Of a stretch of DNA of 64,000 bases, positions 8,346 to 18,509 are shown piece by piece. Below the pieces are notes generated by a model. The model was not told the DNA's origin. It worked only from the letters and a program-made list of their open reading frames with translations, and made no database searches. Each line of letters opens with the position of its first letter. Position 1 is the first letter of the stretch. The DNA comes from Streptomyces showdoensis (lineage in GTDB: Bacteria > Actinomycetota > Actinomycetes > Streptomycetales > Streptomycetaceae). The stretch covers positions 1,302,001 to 1,366,000 of the forward strand of contig NZ_BAAAXG010000026.1 in the NCBI RefSeq assembly GCF_039535475.1, given 5' to 3'. Made by a program: the position numbers and the translations under genes.

Positions 8346-9404
8346 GTGAACCGACGCCGCCATGCCATCGCCACGATCACCGTGGTCTGCGCCCTGACGG
8401 TGCTGGCATCACCCGCACTCACCCTGCAGGCCGCCGCGGCCCCGCTGCCGCCGCTGCCGCCGAGCCAGCCGAAGAAGACCCTCGAAGAGGTCCGCAAGGA
8501 GATCGACGGCCTCTACCGCCAGGCCGCCGCCGCCACCGACGCCTACAACCTGGCCGAGGAGAAGGCGGACGAGCAGTCCGACGAGATCGTGAAGCTGGCC
8601 CGGATGATCGTCGCCGGCAACGAGCGGATCGACGACCTCAAGGCGAGGGCGGGCGCCGCGGCCCGCGCCCAGTACCGCAACGGCGGGCTCCCGGACGGCG
8701 CCCAGCTCGTGCTGACGAACGACCCCCAGCTGTTCCTCGACAACGCGAGCCGCCTCAAGGAGGGCCAGAAGGCCACCCGGGACCTGCTCGGCGAGATGAC
8801 CCGTACGCAGGACGAGCTCACCACGTACGCCAAGGACGCCAGCGTCAACTGGACCAAGCTGGAGGCCAACCGCCTCAAGCAGGCCAAGGCGAAGAAGGAG
8901 ATCAACGACAAGATCGCCGCCGCCAAGAAGCTGGAGTCCTCCCTCGCCGCAGAGGAGCGGGAGCGGCTGCTGCGCCTGGAACAGCAGGAGCAGTACCGGG
9001 CGCAGACCGCCTGGCTCGACTCCGGCGTCCTCAAGGGCCTCAGCGACAAGGCGACCCCGGAGGGCAAGCGGGCCGTGGAGTTCGCGACGGCCCAGATCGG
9101 CAAGCCGTACGTGTGGGGCGCCGAGGGCCCGCGCTCGTACGACTGCTCCGGGCTCACCCAGAGCGCCTGGGCCAGCGCCGGCCGCCCGATCCCGCGCACC
9201 TCGCAGGAGCAGTGGCGGCTGCTGCCGCGCGTCGACATCAAGGACATGCGGCCCGGCGACCTGATCGTCTACTTCAAGGACGCGAGCCACATCGGGATGT
9301 ACGTCGGGAACGGGGCGATCGTGCACGCGCCGCGCCCCGGGCGGAACGTGACGATCGCGGGCGCCGGCTCGATGGAGATCCTGGGCGTCGTCCGCCCGGG
9401 CTGA
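8346..9404 (+). CDS. Secreted NlpC/P60 peptidoglycan hydrolase with coiled coil
   Basis: This 352-residue exported endopeptidase probably cleaves D-Glu-meso/LL-Dap bonds in wall peptides. A signal peptide (about 1-32) precedes a Pro-rich linker and a long charged coiled-coil region (about 44-220). The C-terminal NlpC/P60 domain follows (about 240-352), with Cys267 in YDCSGLTQ and His315 in SHIGMYVG as catalytic residues. It resembles mycobacterial RipA-type enzymes. I chose GTG 8346 because GAGGGGGA lies just upstream; the frame from 8193 adds leader-derived sequence. The gene stands alone with a long 5' region, which suggests control at RNA or promoter level. Confidence 0.9.
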   Translation: MNRRRHAIATITVVCALTVLASPALTLQAAAAPLPPLPPSQPKKTLEEVRKEIDGLYRQAAAATDAYNLAEEKADEQSDEIVKLARMIVAGNERIDDLKARAGAAARAQYRNGGLPDGAQLVLTNDPQLFLDNASRLKEGQKATRDLLGEMTRTQDELTTYAKDASVNWTKLEANRLKQAKAKKEINDKIAAAKKLESSLAAEERERLLRLEQQEQYRAQTAWLDSGVLKGLSDKATPEGKRAVEFATAQIGKPYVWGAEGPRSYDCSGLTQSAWASAGRPIPRTSQEQWRLLPRVDIKDMRPGDLIVYFKDASHIGMYVGNGAIVHAPRPGRNVTIAGAGSMEILGVVRPG

Positions 9405-9444
9405 CGGTTCCGGGGCACCCGCCGGCCACCAGCCGGCCGGCCCT

Positions 9445-9660
9445 GAGGGCCCGCGGCTCCCGGTCCGCCCGGAGGGCCCGCGGGTCCTCGCCCGTCCCGG
9501 TCCGCCCGGAAGGCCCGCGGCTCCCGGTCCGCCCGGAGGGCCCGCGGGTCCTCGCCCGTCCCGGTCCGCCCGGGGCGGCGGCGGAGGGTCCCGGCCCGGG
9601 GCGGCGGCGGAAGGTCTCGGCCCGGCCGGGGCAGCGGCGGAAGGTCTCGGCCCGGCCCGG
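9445..9660. repeat. Tandem GC-rich repeats (64-bp and about 30-bp units)
   Basis: A 64-bp unit beginning GAGGGCCCGCGG starts at 9445 and is repeated almost exactly from 9509. It is followed by about three copies of a roughly 30-bp GGCGGCGGCGGA(A/G)GGTC unit to about 9660. The block sits in the 440-base gap between the NlpC/P60 gene and the phosphatase gene. The rest of that gap holds the phosphatase promoter but no gene. Confidence 0.8.
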
Positions 9661-9844
9661 CATGACGGATCCCGGCCGGCCCCGGGGTGACCTTTCTCAT
9701 CGGTCCGCAGGCGGCTACCTCCCCATCCGCGGCATATGCCAGCGCGGATCTCCGGTCCACCGTGTGATCGCCGTTCCGCAGCGCCGCGCGGTACCGCTAT
9801 GGTCGGTCCCCGGCCCTCGGGGGGAGGGAAGGAAAACCAGACCG

Positions 9845-11080
9845 ATGCCCGTACCCGTACCGCGGCAGAGAATCGATTCTCTCCCGGCACCAGGCACCGC
9901 CACCGATCTCACGCTCCTGGTCGTCGAGGACGACCCGGCGGGCGCCCTCGCCGTACCCGAGCTGCTCGACGCCGTCGGCACCCGGGTCCGGATCCGCACC
10001 GCCCGCAACCTCACCGAGGCCGAGCGGCTGCTCACCGACGACGTGCACTGCGTGCTCGTCGACCTCGCGCTGCCCGCGTCCCGCACGGCCGACCACGACC
10101 CGCTCGCGCCGCTCCGGCACATCCTGCGGCTCGCCCCGCGCCACGCCGTCCTCGCCCTCGCCGCCTCCGCGGACGCCGAGCTGGCGGCCGAGGCGGTACG
10201 GGTCGGGGCCCAGGACCACCTCTTCCGCGAGGAGCTGGACGGGCGGCTGCTGAGCCGCGCCATCCGCTACGCGGTCGAGCGCAAGCGCGCCGACGTCGTC
10301 CAGGTCAAGCTCGCCGAGTCGCGGCTGCGCGCCCAGGAGAACGCCCGGCTGGAGCGCGGCCTGCTGCCGACCCCGCTCCTGGAGGGCTCCGACCTGCGGT
10401 TCGCCGCCCGCTACCGCCCCGGCCGGTCCCGGGCGCTGCTCGGCGGCGACTTCTACGACACCGTGCGCACGCCCGACGGCACCGTCCACGCCATGATCGG
10501 CGACGTCTGCGGGCACGGCCCCGACGAGGCCGCGCTCGGCGTGGAGCTGCGGATCGCCTGGCGGGCGCTGACCTTCGCCGGACTGTGCGGGGACGAGCTG
10601 CTGTCCACGATGCAGCAGGTCCTGGAGCACGAGCGGGAGAGCGAGGAGATCTTCGCGACCCTGTGCACGGTCGACATCGCGCCCGACGGACGGCGGGCCG
10701 GGCTGTGCCTGGCCGGGCATCCCGCGCCGCTGATCGCCCGGCACGGCAGCGTGGCCCGGCTGCTGCCGTACGAGGACGGCGGCCCGGCCCTCGGCCTGCT
10801 GCCGCGCGCCCGCTGGCCGCGCCGGCAGGTGGAGCTGGGCGCCTCGTGGAGCCTGCTGATGTACACCGACGGGCTGATCGAGGGCCGTTCGGCGGGGCCC
10901 GGTTCGCCGCGGCTCGGCCAGGACGGCATGGTCGAGATGATCAACCGGCAGCTGGCGGAGGGGCTGCGCGGCGAGGAACTGCTCGACGCGGCGGTCACCG
11001 AGGTGCGGGCGCTCAACGGCGGCGAGCTGACGGACGACGTCGCCGTCCTGGCCCTGGAACGGGAGAGGCCCCGGGGCTGA
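9845..11080 (+). CDS. Response-regulator/SpoIIE-type PP2C serine phosphatase
   Basis: The 411-residue cytosolic protein has a receiver-like domain (about 18-140; LLVVEDDPAG, then CVLVDLALP) followed by a short helix linker. The C-terminal SpoIIE/PP2C domain carries LLGGDFYDTV, MIGDVCGHGPDEAA, the CLAGHPAP region and ELTDDVAVLAL, with its metal-binding aspartates present. The RsbU-like layout suggests control of an anti-anti-sigma factor by dephosphorylation. The receiver is atypical: the lysine region reads DHLFREELD. A GGAGGGAAGGA ribosome binding site precedes ATG 9845. No anti-sigma/antagonist pair is adjacent, so the partner must be elsewhere. Confidence 0.88.
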   Translation: MPVPVPRQRIDSLPAPGTATDLTLLVVEDDPAGALAVPELLDAVGTRVRIRTARNLTEAERLLTDDVHCVLVDLALPASRTADHDPLAPLRHILRLAPRHAVLALAASADAELAAEAVRVGAQDHLFREELDGRLLSRAIRYAVERKRADVVQVKLAESRLRAQENARLERGLLPTPLLEGSDLRFAARYRPGRSRALLGGDFYDTVRTPDGTVHAMIGDVCGHGPDEAALGVELRIAWRALTFAGLCGDELLSTMQQVLEHERESEEIFATLCTVDIAPDGRRAGLCLAGHPAPLIARHGSVARLLPYEDGGPALGLLPRARWPRRQVELGASWSLLMYTDGLIEGRSAGPGSPRLGQDGMVEMINRQLAEGLRGEELLDAAVTEVRALNGGELTDDVAVLALERERPRG

Positions 11081-11148
11081 CGCCGCCGGGGCCCGTGGGC
11101 CGTTCGTGAGACGGGGAGCGGGTGGTGGCCGGCACCCGAGTCGCCGGG

Positions 11149-11263
11149 TGACCTGACACCCGCCGTCGCCGGGTGGACCGGCCTGCGCGCCGGCCGTTTG
11201 CCGGGTGCACCGGCCTCCGCCGTCGCCGGGTGGACCGGCCTGGGCGCCGCCGTCGCCGGGTGG
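11149..11263. repeat. Degenerate tandem repeat downstream of the phosphatase gene
   Basis: GCCGTCGCCGGGTGGACCGG-like units recur three to four times at spacings of about 28-35 bases, ending at the stop codon of the DUF2516 gene. The copies are imperfect. No reading frame or regulatory function is evident. Confidence 0.55.
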
Positions 11264-11611
11264 CTAGCGCCCGCCGTTGTACGGACCGTACGGCCCGTCG
11301 CTGCTGGAGCCGCCGCCGCGCCTGCCGCGGCCGCCGCCGCCCGAGACCTCGCGGAGCGCGGGGCGCACGTCGACCATGAAGACGATGGCGGCGATGAGCC
11401 CGGCGATCTGGAGGAAGAGCATCGGCAGCAGCAGGTTGAGCACGAGGTTGATGCCCAGCAGGATCAGCCAGAACTTCTTGGTCTGCTTCTCCGCCGCGCG
11501 GTAGGCGTCTTCGCGCGCCATGGCGGCGAACACGAGGGCGGCGACGGCGAAGCCGAGGAAGACCAGCCCGACCACCAGCCACAGAATCGAGTCGAATCCG
11601 TCGCGCAACAT
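11264..11611 (-). CDS. DUF2516 family membrane protein
   Basis: This 115-residue protein has two clear transmembrane helices (about 8-32 and 47-77). They are separated by a charged cytoplasmic loop, REDAYRAAEKQTKK, and followed by a Gly/Arg/Ser-rich tail. It matches the DUF2516 family of actinobacteria; the function is unknown. I prefer ATG 11611, which has AGGCGG 8 bases upstream. A GTG three codons earlier at 11620 would overlap that ribosome binding site. It is downstream of and co-oriented with the HBHA-like and XRE genes. Confidence 0.8.
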   Translation of the reverse strand: MLRDGFDSILWLVVGLVFLGFAVAALVFAAMAREDAYRAAEKQTKKFWLILLGINLVLNLLLPMLFLQIAGLIAAIVFMVDVRPALREVSGGGGRGRRGGGSSSDGPYGPYNGGR

Positions 11612-11709
11612 GCTGTGCACCGCCTAGGTGAGTGAAGTGAGCGCCTCGCGGCCAACGTACCCGTTACAACGCTCCGGACACCGGGTTTGGTGCCCGGCTC
11701 CCCCGCCCG

Positions 11710-12231
11710 CTACTTCTCGGCGCCCTCGACGGCCGCGGCCTTCTTGGCGGCCGCCTTGCGGGCGGTGGTCTTGCGGGCGGGCTTGGGCTCCTCGGCCGCC
11801 GGCGCGGCCTCGGCCGCCGGCGCCTCCGGCTCGGGCTCGACGACGACCGCGATCTCGATGACCTCCTCGGCGATCTCGCCGCGCCAGGCCTTCACGGTCT
11901 CCTCGCCGTGGGCGGCGAGCTCCTCGTACTTCTCGCGCGCCTTGACCGCGTACTCGGCGGCGACGCCGACCCCGCGCAGGGCCAGGTCCTGGGCCTGCTC
12001 GCCCAGCTTCTTCAGGTCGGTGTCGAGACCGCCCACGAGCTCGGCGAACTTCGCCTGCGCCTTCTCCTGGACCGCCTTCGGGTCCGTCTTCTTGACGGCC
12101 TCGATCCGGGACGGGGCCTCGGCGGCGATCTGCTCGATGAGGCCGGGCACCTTCTTGGCCTGCTGGACGGCGCGGTCGGCGGTGCCGGCGGCGAAGTAGA
12201 GGGGGGTACGGAGTTCGTCGATGATGGCCAT
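11710..12231 (-). CDS. HBHA-like/histone-like helical protein with Lys-Ala-rich tail
   Basis: The 173-residue protein begins with a long amphipathic, coiled-coil-forming region (about 1-115). An acidic Pro/Glu/Ala segment follows, and then a C-terminal tail with repeated AAKKAAA/ARKTTARKAAAKKAAA-type motifs. This layout resembles mycobacterial heparin-binding haemagglutinin (HBHA) and histone H1-like proteins. The tail could bind nucleic acid, polyphosphate or surface glycans; the sequence does not decide. The ribosome binding site is GGGAGGACC. The XRE regulator gene lies 21 bases upstream on the same strand, so the two form an operon under the palindrome at 12683. Confidence 0.75.
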   Translation of the reverse strand: MAIIDELRTPLYFAAGTADRAVQQAKKVPGLIEQIAAEAPSRIEAVKKTDPKAVQEKAQAKFAELVGGLDTDLKKLGEQAQDLALRGVGVAAEYAVKAREKYEELAAHGEETVKAWRGEIAEEVIEIAVVVEPEPEAPAAEAAPAAEEPKPARKTTARKAAAKKAAAVEGAEK

Positions 12232-12252
12232 GGTCGTGGTCCTCCCGGAGGT

Positions 12253-12657
12253 TTACGTCTCGGTGGGCTGCGGCGACTGGTGCGCCTGCTGCTCGGCGGC
12301 CTGCGCGGCCTCGGCGGCGTTCTCCTTGCGGAAGGAGTCGTAGATCTGCAGCAGCACCTGCTTCTGCCGCTCGTTGATCGAGGGATCGGCCAGGATGACG
12401 GCACGCGTCTCCAGCTCGTCCCGCTCCTTCTCGTCGAGGATCCCGGCCCGCACGTACAGCGTCTCGGCGGAGATCCGCAGCGCCTTGGCGACCTGCTGCA
12501 GGACCTCGGCCGAGGGCTTGCGCAGCCCTCGCTCGATCTGACTCAGATACGGATTCGACACGCCCGCGGCCTCGGCGAGCTGCCGCAGCGACAGCTGCGC
12601 GGTGCGCCGCTGTTCGCGCAGGTACTCACCGAGATTGCCGACGTTGAGCGATGCCAT
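12253..12657 (-). CDS. XRE-family helix-turn-helix regulator
   Basis: The 134-residue protein has an N-terminal HTH_3 domain (about 8-66). LSLRQLAEAAGVSNPYLSQIERGLRKPS is the DNA-binding unit. A C-terminal helical region (about 75-120) ends in a Gln/Ala-rich tail. It probably regulates itself and the downstream HBHA-like gene: a perfect 13-bp palindrome lies 25 bases before its start codon. Similar XRE/HBHA pairs occur in mycobacteria. The ligand, if any, is unknown. Confidence 0.88.
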   Translation of the reverse strand: MASLNVGNLGEYLREQRRTAQLSLRQLAEAAGVSNPYLSQIERGLRKPSAEVLQQVAKALRISAETLYVRAGILDEKERDELETRAVILADPSINERQKQVLLQIYDSFRKENAAEAAQAAEQQAHQSPQPTET

Positions 12658-12682
12658 GCTCCGAACCCTGCCAGCCCGCGCT

Positions 12683-12712
12683 AACTATTGCAAGCAGGCG
12701 CTTGCAATAGTT
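12683..12712. promoter_or_regulatory. 13-bp perfect palindrome, operator of the XRE-HBHA operon
   Basis: AACTATTGCAAGC (12683-12695), AGGC, then GCTTGCAATAGTT (12700-12712) form a perfect inverted repeat. It is strikingly AT-rich for this genome and lies just upstream of the XRE gene. The centre TTGCAAGC-N4-GCTTGCAA is a natural dimeric HTH site and could also overlap the -10 region. Confidence 0.8.
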
Positions 12713-12715
12713 CTG

Positions 12716-13225
12716 TCACAGCCCCTCCCGCCGCAGCCACGCCCCGACCGCCACGCAGTCCGCCACCGCCAGGCCCTGCCGCGGGTCCACCCGGTGGAGG
12801 AGCGCGGGGGCCGGGTGATGGGCGGCGACCCAGGCGCGGTCGGGCTCGCGGAGCTCGTCGTCCAGCCAGACGTACGGCCGCCCGGCCGCCCACACGGAGA
12901 GGGCCCGGGTCTTCCAGTGCAGTCCCGCGACGACGTCGACCCCGGCCTGCCGCCCGACCTCGCCCTCGTCCGGGAAGTCGACGACCGGCAGCGGCGGCAG
13001 CCCCAGGCGCGGGGCGAGGCAGTCGTTGGCATCGCCGCCCCAGGTGGTCGCCCAGACGAGCTCGCAGCCCAGGGCGGCGAGCCGGGGGCCGTGGGCCGGG
13101 TCGAGGCGGGCGAGGAGGGGATGGGCCCCGGGGGGCGTGGGGCCGTGGGTCGGGTACGGGCCCGGGCCGCCGAACGGGATCAGCGGGCCGTCGACGTCCA
13201 GGAACAGCAGCGGCCGGCCGGTCAC
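12716..13225 (-). CDS. HAD-like hydrolase domain protein
   Basis: This is a 169-residue protein. The HAD nucleophile motif I lies near the N-terminus (LLFLDVDGPL, Asp-x-Asp). A Trp-rich motif II region reads ELVWATTWGGDAND. PYVWLDDELREPDRAW carries the acidic pair expected for motif IV. The family is common in Streptomyces, and the substrate is unknown; a phosphatase is likely. GTG 13225 overlaps the stop codon of the marR gene (GTGA), so the two are translationally coupled. Its stop lies 4 bases beyond the XRE operator palindrome, and it is transcribed toward the XRE gene. Confidence 0.75.
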   Translation of the reverse strand: MTGRPLLFLDVDGPLIPFGGPGPYPTHGPTPPGAHPLLARLDPAHGPRLAALGCELVWATTWGGDANDCLAPRLGLPPLPVVDFPDEGEVGRQAGVDVVAGLHWKTRALSVWAAGRPYVWLDDELREPDRAWVAAHHPAPALLHRVDPRQGLAVADCVAVGAWLRREGL

Positions 13226-13707
13226 TTCGCCTGCCGGGCCCTGCGGGCGTTGTGCGGGCCCTCGGCCGGGGTCTCCAGGTGGCCGGTGGCCAGGAGGTTC
13301 AGGGCGTGGAGGAGGGCGTCGCGGTCCTTGGCGGGGAGGGAGGCGAGGGCGTCCTCGTGGACCGAGTCGACGATGCGCTGACTCTGCCCGGCGACCTCGG
13401 CACCCTTCTCCGTGACCGCGATGATCCGCGCGCGCCGGTCGGTGCTCGACGGGCGGCGTTCGGCGAGGCCGGCCTTCTCCAGGGCGTCGACGGTGACGAC
13501 CATCGTCGTCTTGTCCATGTCGCCGATCTCGGCGAGCTGCGCCTGCGTGCGCTCCTCCTCCAGCGCGTGGACCAGCACGCAGTGCATGCGCGCGGTCAGC
13601 CCGATCTCCCCGAGCCGGGCGGCCATCCGGGTCCGCAGGACATGGCTGGTGTGGTCGAGGAGGTAGGAGAGGTCGGGCTCGGTGCGGGCGGGCGCCATGG
13701 AGGTCAT
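13222..13707 (-). CDS. MarR-family transcriptional regulator
   Basis: The 161-residue winged-helix dimer has the recognition region RTQAQLAEIGDMDKTTMVVTVDALEKAGL and the wing AERRPSSTDRRARIIAVTEKG, which contains the family D-R-R motif. It is transcribed divergently from a DHA2-type exporter gene 147 bases away, the classic layout for a repressor of drug efflux relieved by ligand. The intergenic region has an AGATAGT/ACTATCT inverted repeat. TACCCT (complement of 13714-13719) lies 6 bases before the ATG, so the message may be leaderless. Confidence 0.9.
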   Translation of the reverse strand: MTSMAPARTEPDLSYLLDHTSHVLRTRMAARLGEIGLTARMHCVLVHALEEERTQAQLAEIGDMDKTTMVVTVDALEKAGLAERRPSSTDRRARIIAVTEKGAEVAGQSQRIVDSVHEDALASLPAKDRDALLHALNLLATGHLETPAEGPHNARRARQAK

Positions 13708-13738
13708 ACGGCCAGGGTACCCAGGAAGCGAGACCGAG

Positions 13739-13785
13739 ATAGATAGTCTGCAACGGAACTATCTGTTAGCGTTCTATCTGTCGCC
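13739..13785. promoter_or_regulatory. MarR operator region between marR and the exporter
   Basis: AGATAGT (13741-13747) and ACTATCT (13758-13764) form a perfect 7-bp inverted repeat with a 10-base centre. A further TCTATCTGT copy lies near 13773. The repeated ATCTAT/ATAGAT elements lie in the only AT-rich part of the divergent gap and fit MarR binding over the exporter promoter. Confidence 0.65.
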
Positions 13786-13853
13786 GCGGGCCGCCCCGCA
13801 CGGCTCACCCCACCCCGCCCCGCCCCGCCACGCCCCGAAAGGGAGACACCGCC

Positions 13854-15272
13854 ATGCGCACCTCACGCTGGACCGCCCTCGGCGTCCTCGCCACGAGCAT
13901 GCTGATGACGATCCTCGACGGCAGCATCGTCACCGTCGCCATGCCCGCCATCCAGGACGACCTCGGCTTCTCCCCCGTCGGCCTCAGCTGGGTCGTCAAC
14001 GCCTACCTCATCGCCTTCGGCTCCCTGCTCCTGCTCTCCGGACGCCTCGGCGACCTCCTCGGCCGCAAGCGGATGTTCCTCGTCGGCACCGCCCTCTTCA
14101 CCGCCGCCTCCGTCCTCGCCGGGTTCGCCGCCTCCCCGGGCGTCCTGATCGCCGCCCGCTTCCTCCAGGGCGTCGGCAGCGCGATGTCCTCCGCCGTCGG
14201 CCTCGGCATCCTCGTCACCCTCTTCGCCGAACCCCGCGAACGCGCCAAGGCCTTCGCCGTGTTCAGCTTCACCGGCGCGGCCGGCGCCTCCATCGGCCAG
14301 GTCCTCGGCGGCCTCCTCACCGAGGCCCTCGCCTGGAACTGGATCTTCTTCATCAACCTCCCCATCGGCCTCGCCGCCCTCCTCGTCGCCCTCCCGGCCC
14401 TGCCCGCCGACCGCCCCGCCACCACCCGCGGCGGCGCCGACCTGCTCGGCGCCCTGCTCGTCACCTCCGGGCTCATGACCGGCATCTACGCGGTCGTCAA
14501 GATCGAGGAGCACGGGGCCGCCTCCGCCCACACCCTCGGCCTCGGCGCCCTCGCGCTCGCCCTCCTCGCCGGCTTCCTGGTCCGCCAGGCCACCGCCGCC
14601 GAGCCCCTGATGCCGCTGCGCGTCCTCCGCTCCCGCAGCGTCGCCGGCGCCAACCTGGTCCAGATGCTGATGGTCGCCGCCCTGTTCTCCTTCCAGATCC
14701 TCGTCGCGCTCTACATGCAGCAGGTCCTCGGCTACGGCGCCGCCAAGACCGGCCTCGCGATGCTCCCCGCCGCCGCCGTCATCGGCGCCGTCTCCCTCGG
14801 CCTCTCGGCCCGCCTCATCGCCCGCTTCGGCGAGCGCGCCGTCCTGCTCACCGGCATCGTCCTGCTCGTCGGCGTCCTCGGTCTGCTCACCCGCACCCCC
14901 GTCCACGCCTCCTACGCCGTCGACCTGCTGCCCGTGATGCTGCTCGCCGCCGGATTCGGGCTCGCCCTGCCCGCGCTGACCGCGCTCGGGATGTCCGGCG
15001 CCAAGGAGGAGGACGCGGGCCTCGCCTCCGGCCTCTTCAACACCACCCAGCAGATCGGCATGGCCCTCGGCATCGCGGTCCTCTCCACCCTGGCCGCCGC
15101 CCGCACCGACTCCCTGACCGCCGCCGGCCGCCCCGCCGCCGAGGCCCTCACCGGCGGCTACCACCTCGCCTTCGCCGTCGGCGCCGGCCTGCTCGTCGCC
15201 GCCTTCGCCGCCGCCTTCACCCTCCTCCGCACGGAGAAGCCGGCCGGACGCGAGCTGACAATGGCGGCATGA
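13854..15272 (+). CDS. DHA2-family (EmrB/QacA) MFS multidrug transporter
   Basis: The 472-residue protein has about 14 transmembrane helices, typical of the DHA2 family. Motif C-like and loop features include LDGSIVTVAMPAIQDDL in helix 1, WVVNAYLIAFGSLLLLSGRLGDLLGRKRMF in helices 2-3, and GxxxGPxxGG-related GASIGQVLGGLLTE in helix 5. It should export hydrophobic or cationic drugs against protons. GAAAGGGAGA precedes ATG 13854. It is divergent from marR and presumably repressed by it. Its stop codon overlaps the start of a truncated regulator gene. Confidence 0.92.
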   Translation: MRTSRWTALGVLATSMLMTILDGSIVTVAMPAIQDDLGFSPVGLSWVVNAYLIAFGSLLLLSGRLGDLLGRKRMFLVGTALFTAASVLAGFAASPGVLIAARFLQGVGSAMSSAVGLGILVTLFAEPRERAKAFAVFSFTGAAGASIGQVLGGLLTEALAWNWIFFINLPIGLAALLVALPALPADRPATTRGGADLLGALLVTSGLMTGIYAVVKIEEHGAASAHTLGLGALALALLAGFLVRQATAAEPLMPLRVLRSRSVAGANLVQMLMVAALFSFQILVALYMQQVLGYGAAKTGLAMLPAAAVIGAVSLGLSARLIARFGERAVLLTGIVLLVGVLGLLTRTPVHASYAVDLLPVMLLAAGFGLALPALTALGMSGAKEEDAGLASGLFNTTQQIGMALGIAVLSTLAAARTDSLTAAGRPAAEALTGGYHLAFAVGAGLLVAAFAAAFTLLRTEKPAGRELTMAA

Positions 15273-15577
15273 GCGCCGACCGACCCGTCGCCGCCCCGCT
15301 CCGCCTCCAGACGAGGGAACGCGTCACCGCCGCCGAACTCGCCGCGGAACGCGAGGTGTCCGCACGGACCGACCGACGCGACCTCGAAGCACTCGCCGCC
15401 GCCGGTGTCCCCGTCTGCTCGACGGCGGGCGAGGGCGGCGGCCGGCGGCTCGTCGGCGGGGCCCGCACCGACCTGAGCGGCCTCACCGCCCCCGAGATCC
15501 GCGAACCCTTCCTCCTCGCCGGCCCGGAATCCGCGACCAGCCCGCGGACCCGGGCCGCGCCCGCATCGGCGCCGGAA
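15269..15577 (+). pseudogene. Truncated HTH/WYL-domain transcriptional regulator
   Basis: ATG 15269 overlaps the exporter stop codon (ATGA). The frame encodes a DeoR-like winged helix typical of YafY/WYL regulators: RVTAAELAAEREVSARTDRRDLEALAAAGVPV, then a GEGGGRRLVGGARTDLSGLT linker. About 80 residues in, just after FLLAGP where the WYL domain should start, homology ends. The frame then runs on antisense to helR with no stop until 18322. Full-length relatives are about 320 residues. The N-terminus is also shortened. Only the DNA-binding part could persist. The breakpoint is near 15530-15577, where helR ends. Confidence 0.7.
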
Positions 15578-17806
<2,229 letters not shown>

Positions 17807-17827
17807 GGGTCCAGGATACCCAGAAAC

Positions 17828-17840
17828 GTTACTCAGTTAC
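17828..17840. promoter_or_regulatory. TetR-type operator in front of helR
   Basis: GTTACTCAGTTAC is a one-mismatch version of the palindrome GTTACT-N-AGTAAC. It sits between the tetR stop codon and the helR start and would cover the helR -35 region. The 19-bp rifamycin-associated element (RAE) known from other rifamycin-inducible genes is not visible. Confidence 0.6.
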
Positions 17841-17853
17841 ATTTTTTACTTGG

Positions 17854-18471
17854 TCAGCAGAACGAGGAGAGCCCCTCGCCCAGCCCCGCGAACGCCCGCC
17901 GGGTGGCCGCCACCGCCCCCGGCAGCACCTCCTCGACCCGCTCCCCCGCCGTGATCCGCCGGACGTTCTCCTCCGCGAGCACCCGCAGCACCGCCACCAC
18001 CTGCGCCGCCGCCAGCCGCGCCGCCAGCGGGTCCGCCCCGCCCAGCGCGTCCGCCAGCAGCTCCTCGGACCGGCCCTGGTACGCGTGCATCCGGGCCACC
18101 AGCGCCGGCGTGCCGTACAGGAGGCGCAGGAAGGCGAGCACCCGCGGGTCGTCGTTGAGTCCCGTCACCGGGTCGCGCCGCTCCAGCCCCGCCAGGACGT
18201 GGTCGCGCAGCGCGTCGAGCGGCACCGCACCGGCCTCCCGGGCGGCGGCCACCACCCGGGCCGGCTCGTCCTCGTGGTCCGCGAAACGGTGCAGGACCAG
18301 GTCCTCCTTGGCCGGGAAGTAGCGGAACAGGGTCGGCTTGGACACCTCGGCCGCCGCGGCGACCTCGGCGACGGACACCGCGTCGAACCCCTTCTCCAGG
18401 AAGAGCGCGACGGCGATGTCCGACAGCGCCTGCCGCGTCCGCTCCTTCTTCCGCTCGCGCAGCCCGCTCAC
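17854..18471 (-). CDS. TetR-family transcriptional regulator
   Basis: The 205-residue protein has an N-terminal HTH: RERKKERTRQALSDIAVALFLEKGFDAVSVAEVAAAAEVSKPTLFRYFPAKEDLVLHRF in segments. It is followed by an all-helical ligand-binding domain with RVLAFLRLLYGTPALVARMHAYQGR. It is probably a repressor of the co-oriented helR gene 47 bases downstream, because a TetR-like palindrome lies in that gap. I chose GTG 18471 (GAGAGAGG 11 bases upstream). GTG 18483 is possible but overlaps the ribosome binding site. Upstream is the Eis-like gene, 38 bases away. Confidence 0.82.
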   Translation of the reverse strand: MSGLRERKKERTRQALSDIAVALFLEKGFDAVSVAEVAAAAEVSKPTLFRYFPAKEDLVLHRFADHEDEPARVVAAAREAGAVPLDALRDHVLAGLERRDPVTGLNDDPRVLAFLRLLYGTPALVARMHAYQGRSEELLADALGGADPLAARLAAAQVVAVLRVLAEENVRRITAGERVEEVLPGAVAATRRAFAGLGEGLSSFC

Positions 18472-18509
18472 GCCGCCCGCCACCTCTCTCGACCCCACGT
18501 TCGTCCCGC

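Noticed and set aside
9445..9660. CRISPR array
   Set aside because: The units are contiguous tandem repeats without unique spacers, as are those at 55711-55858.
17807..17853. Rifamycin-associated element (RAE) before helR
   Set aside because: The 19-bp GGGGCTTGC...GCAAGCCCC-type palindrome is not present; only a TetR-like operator is.
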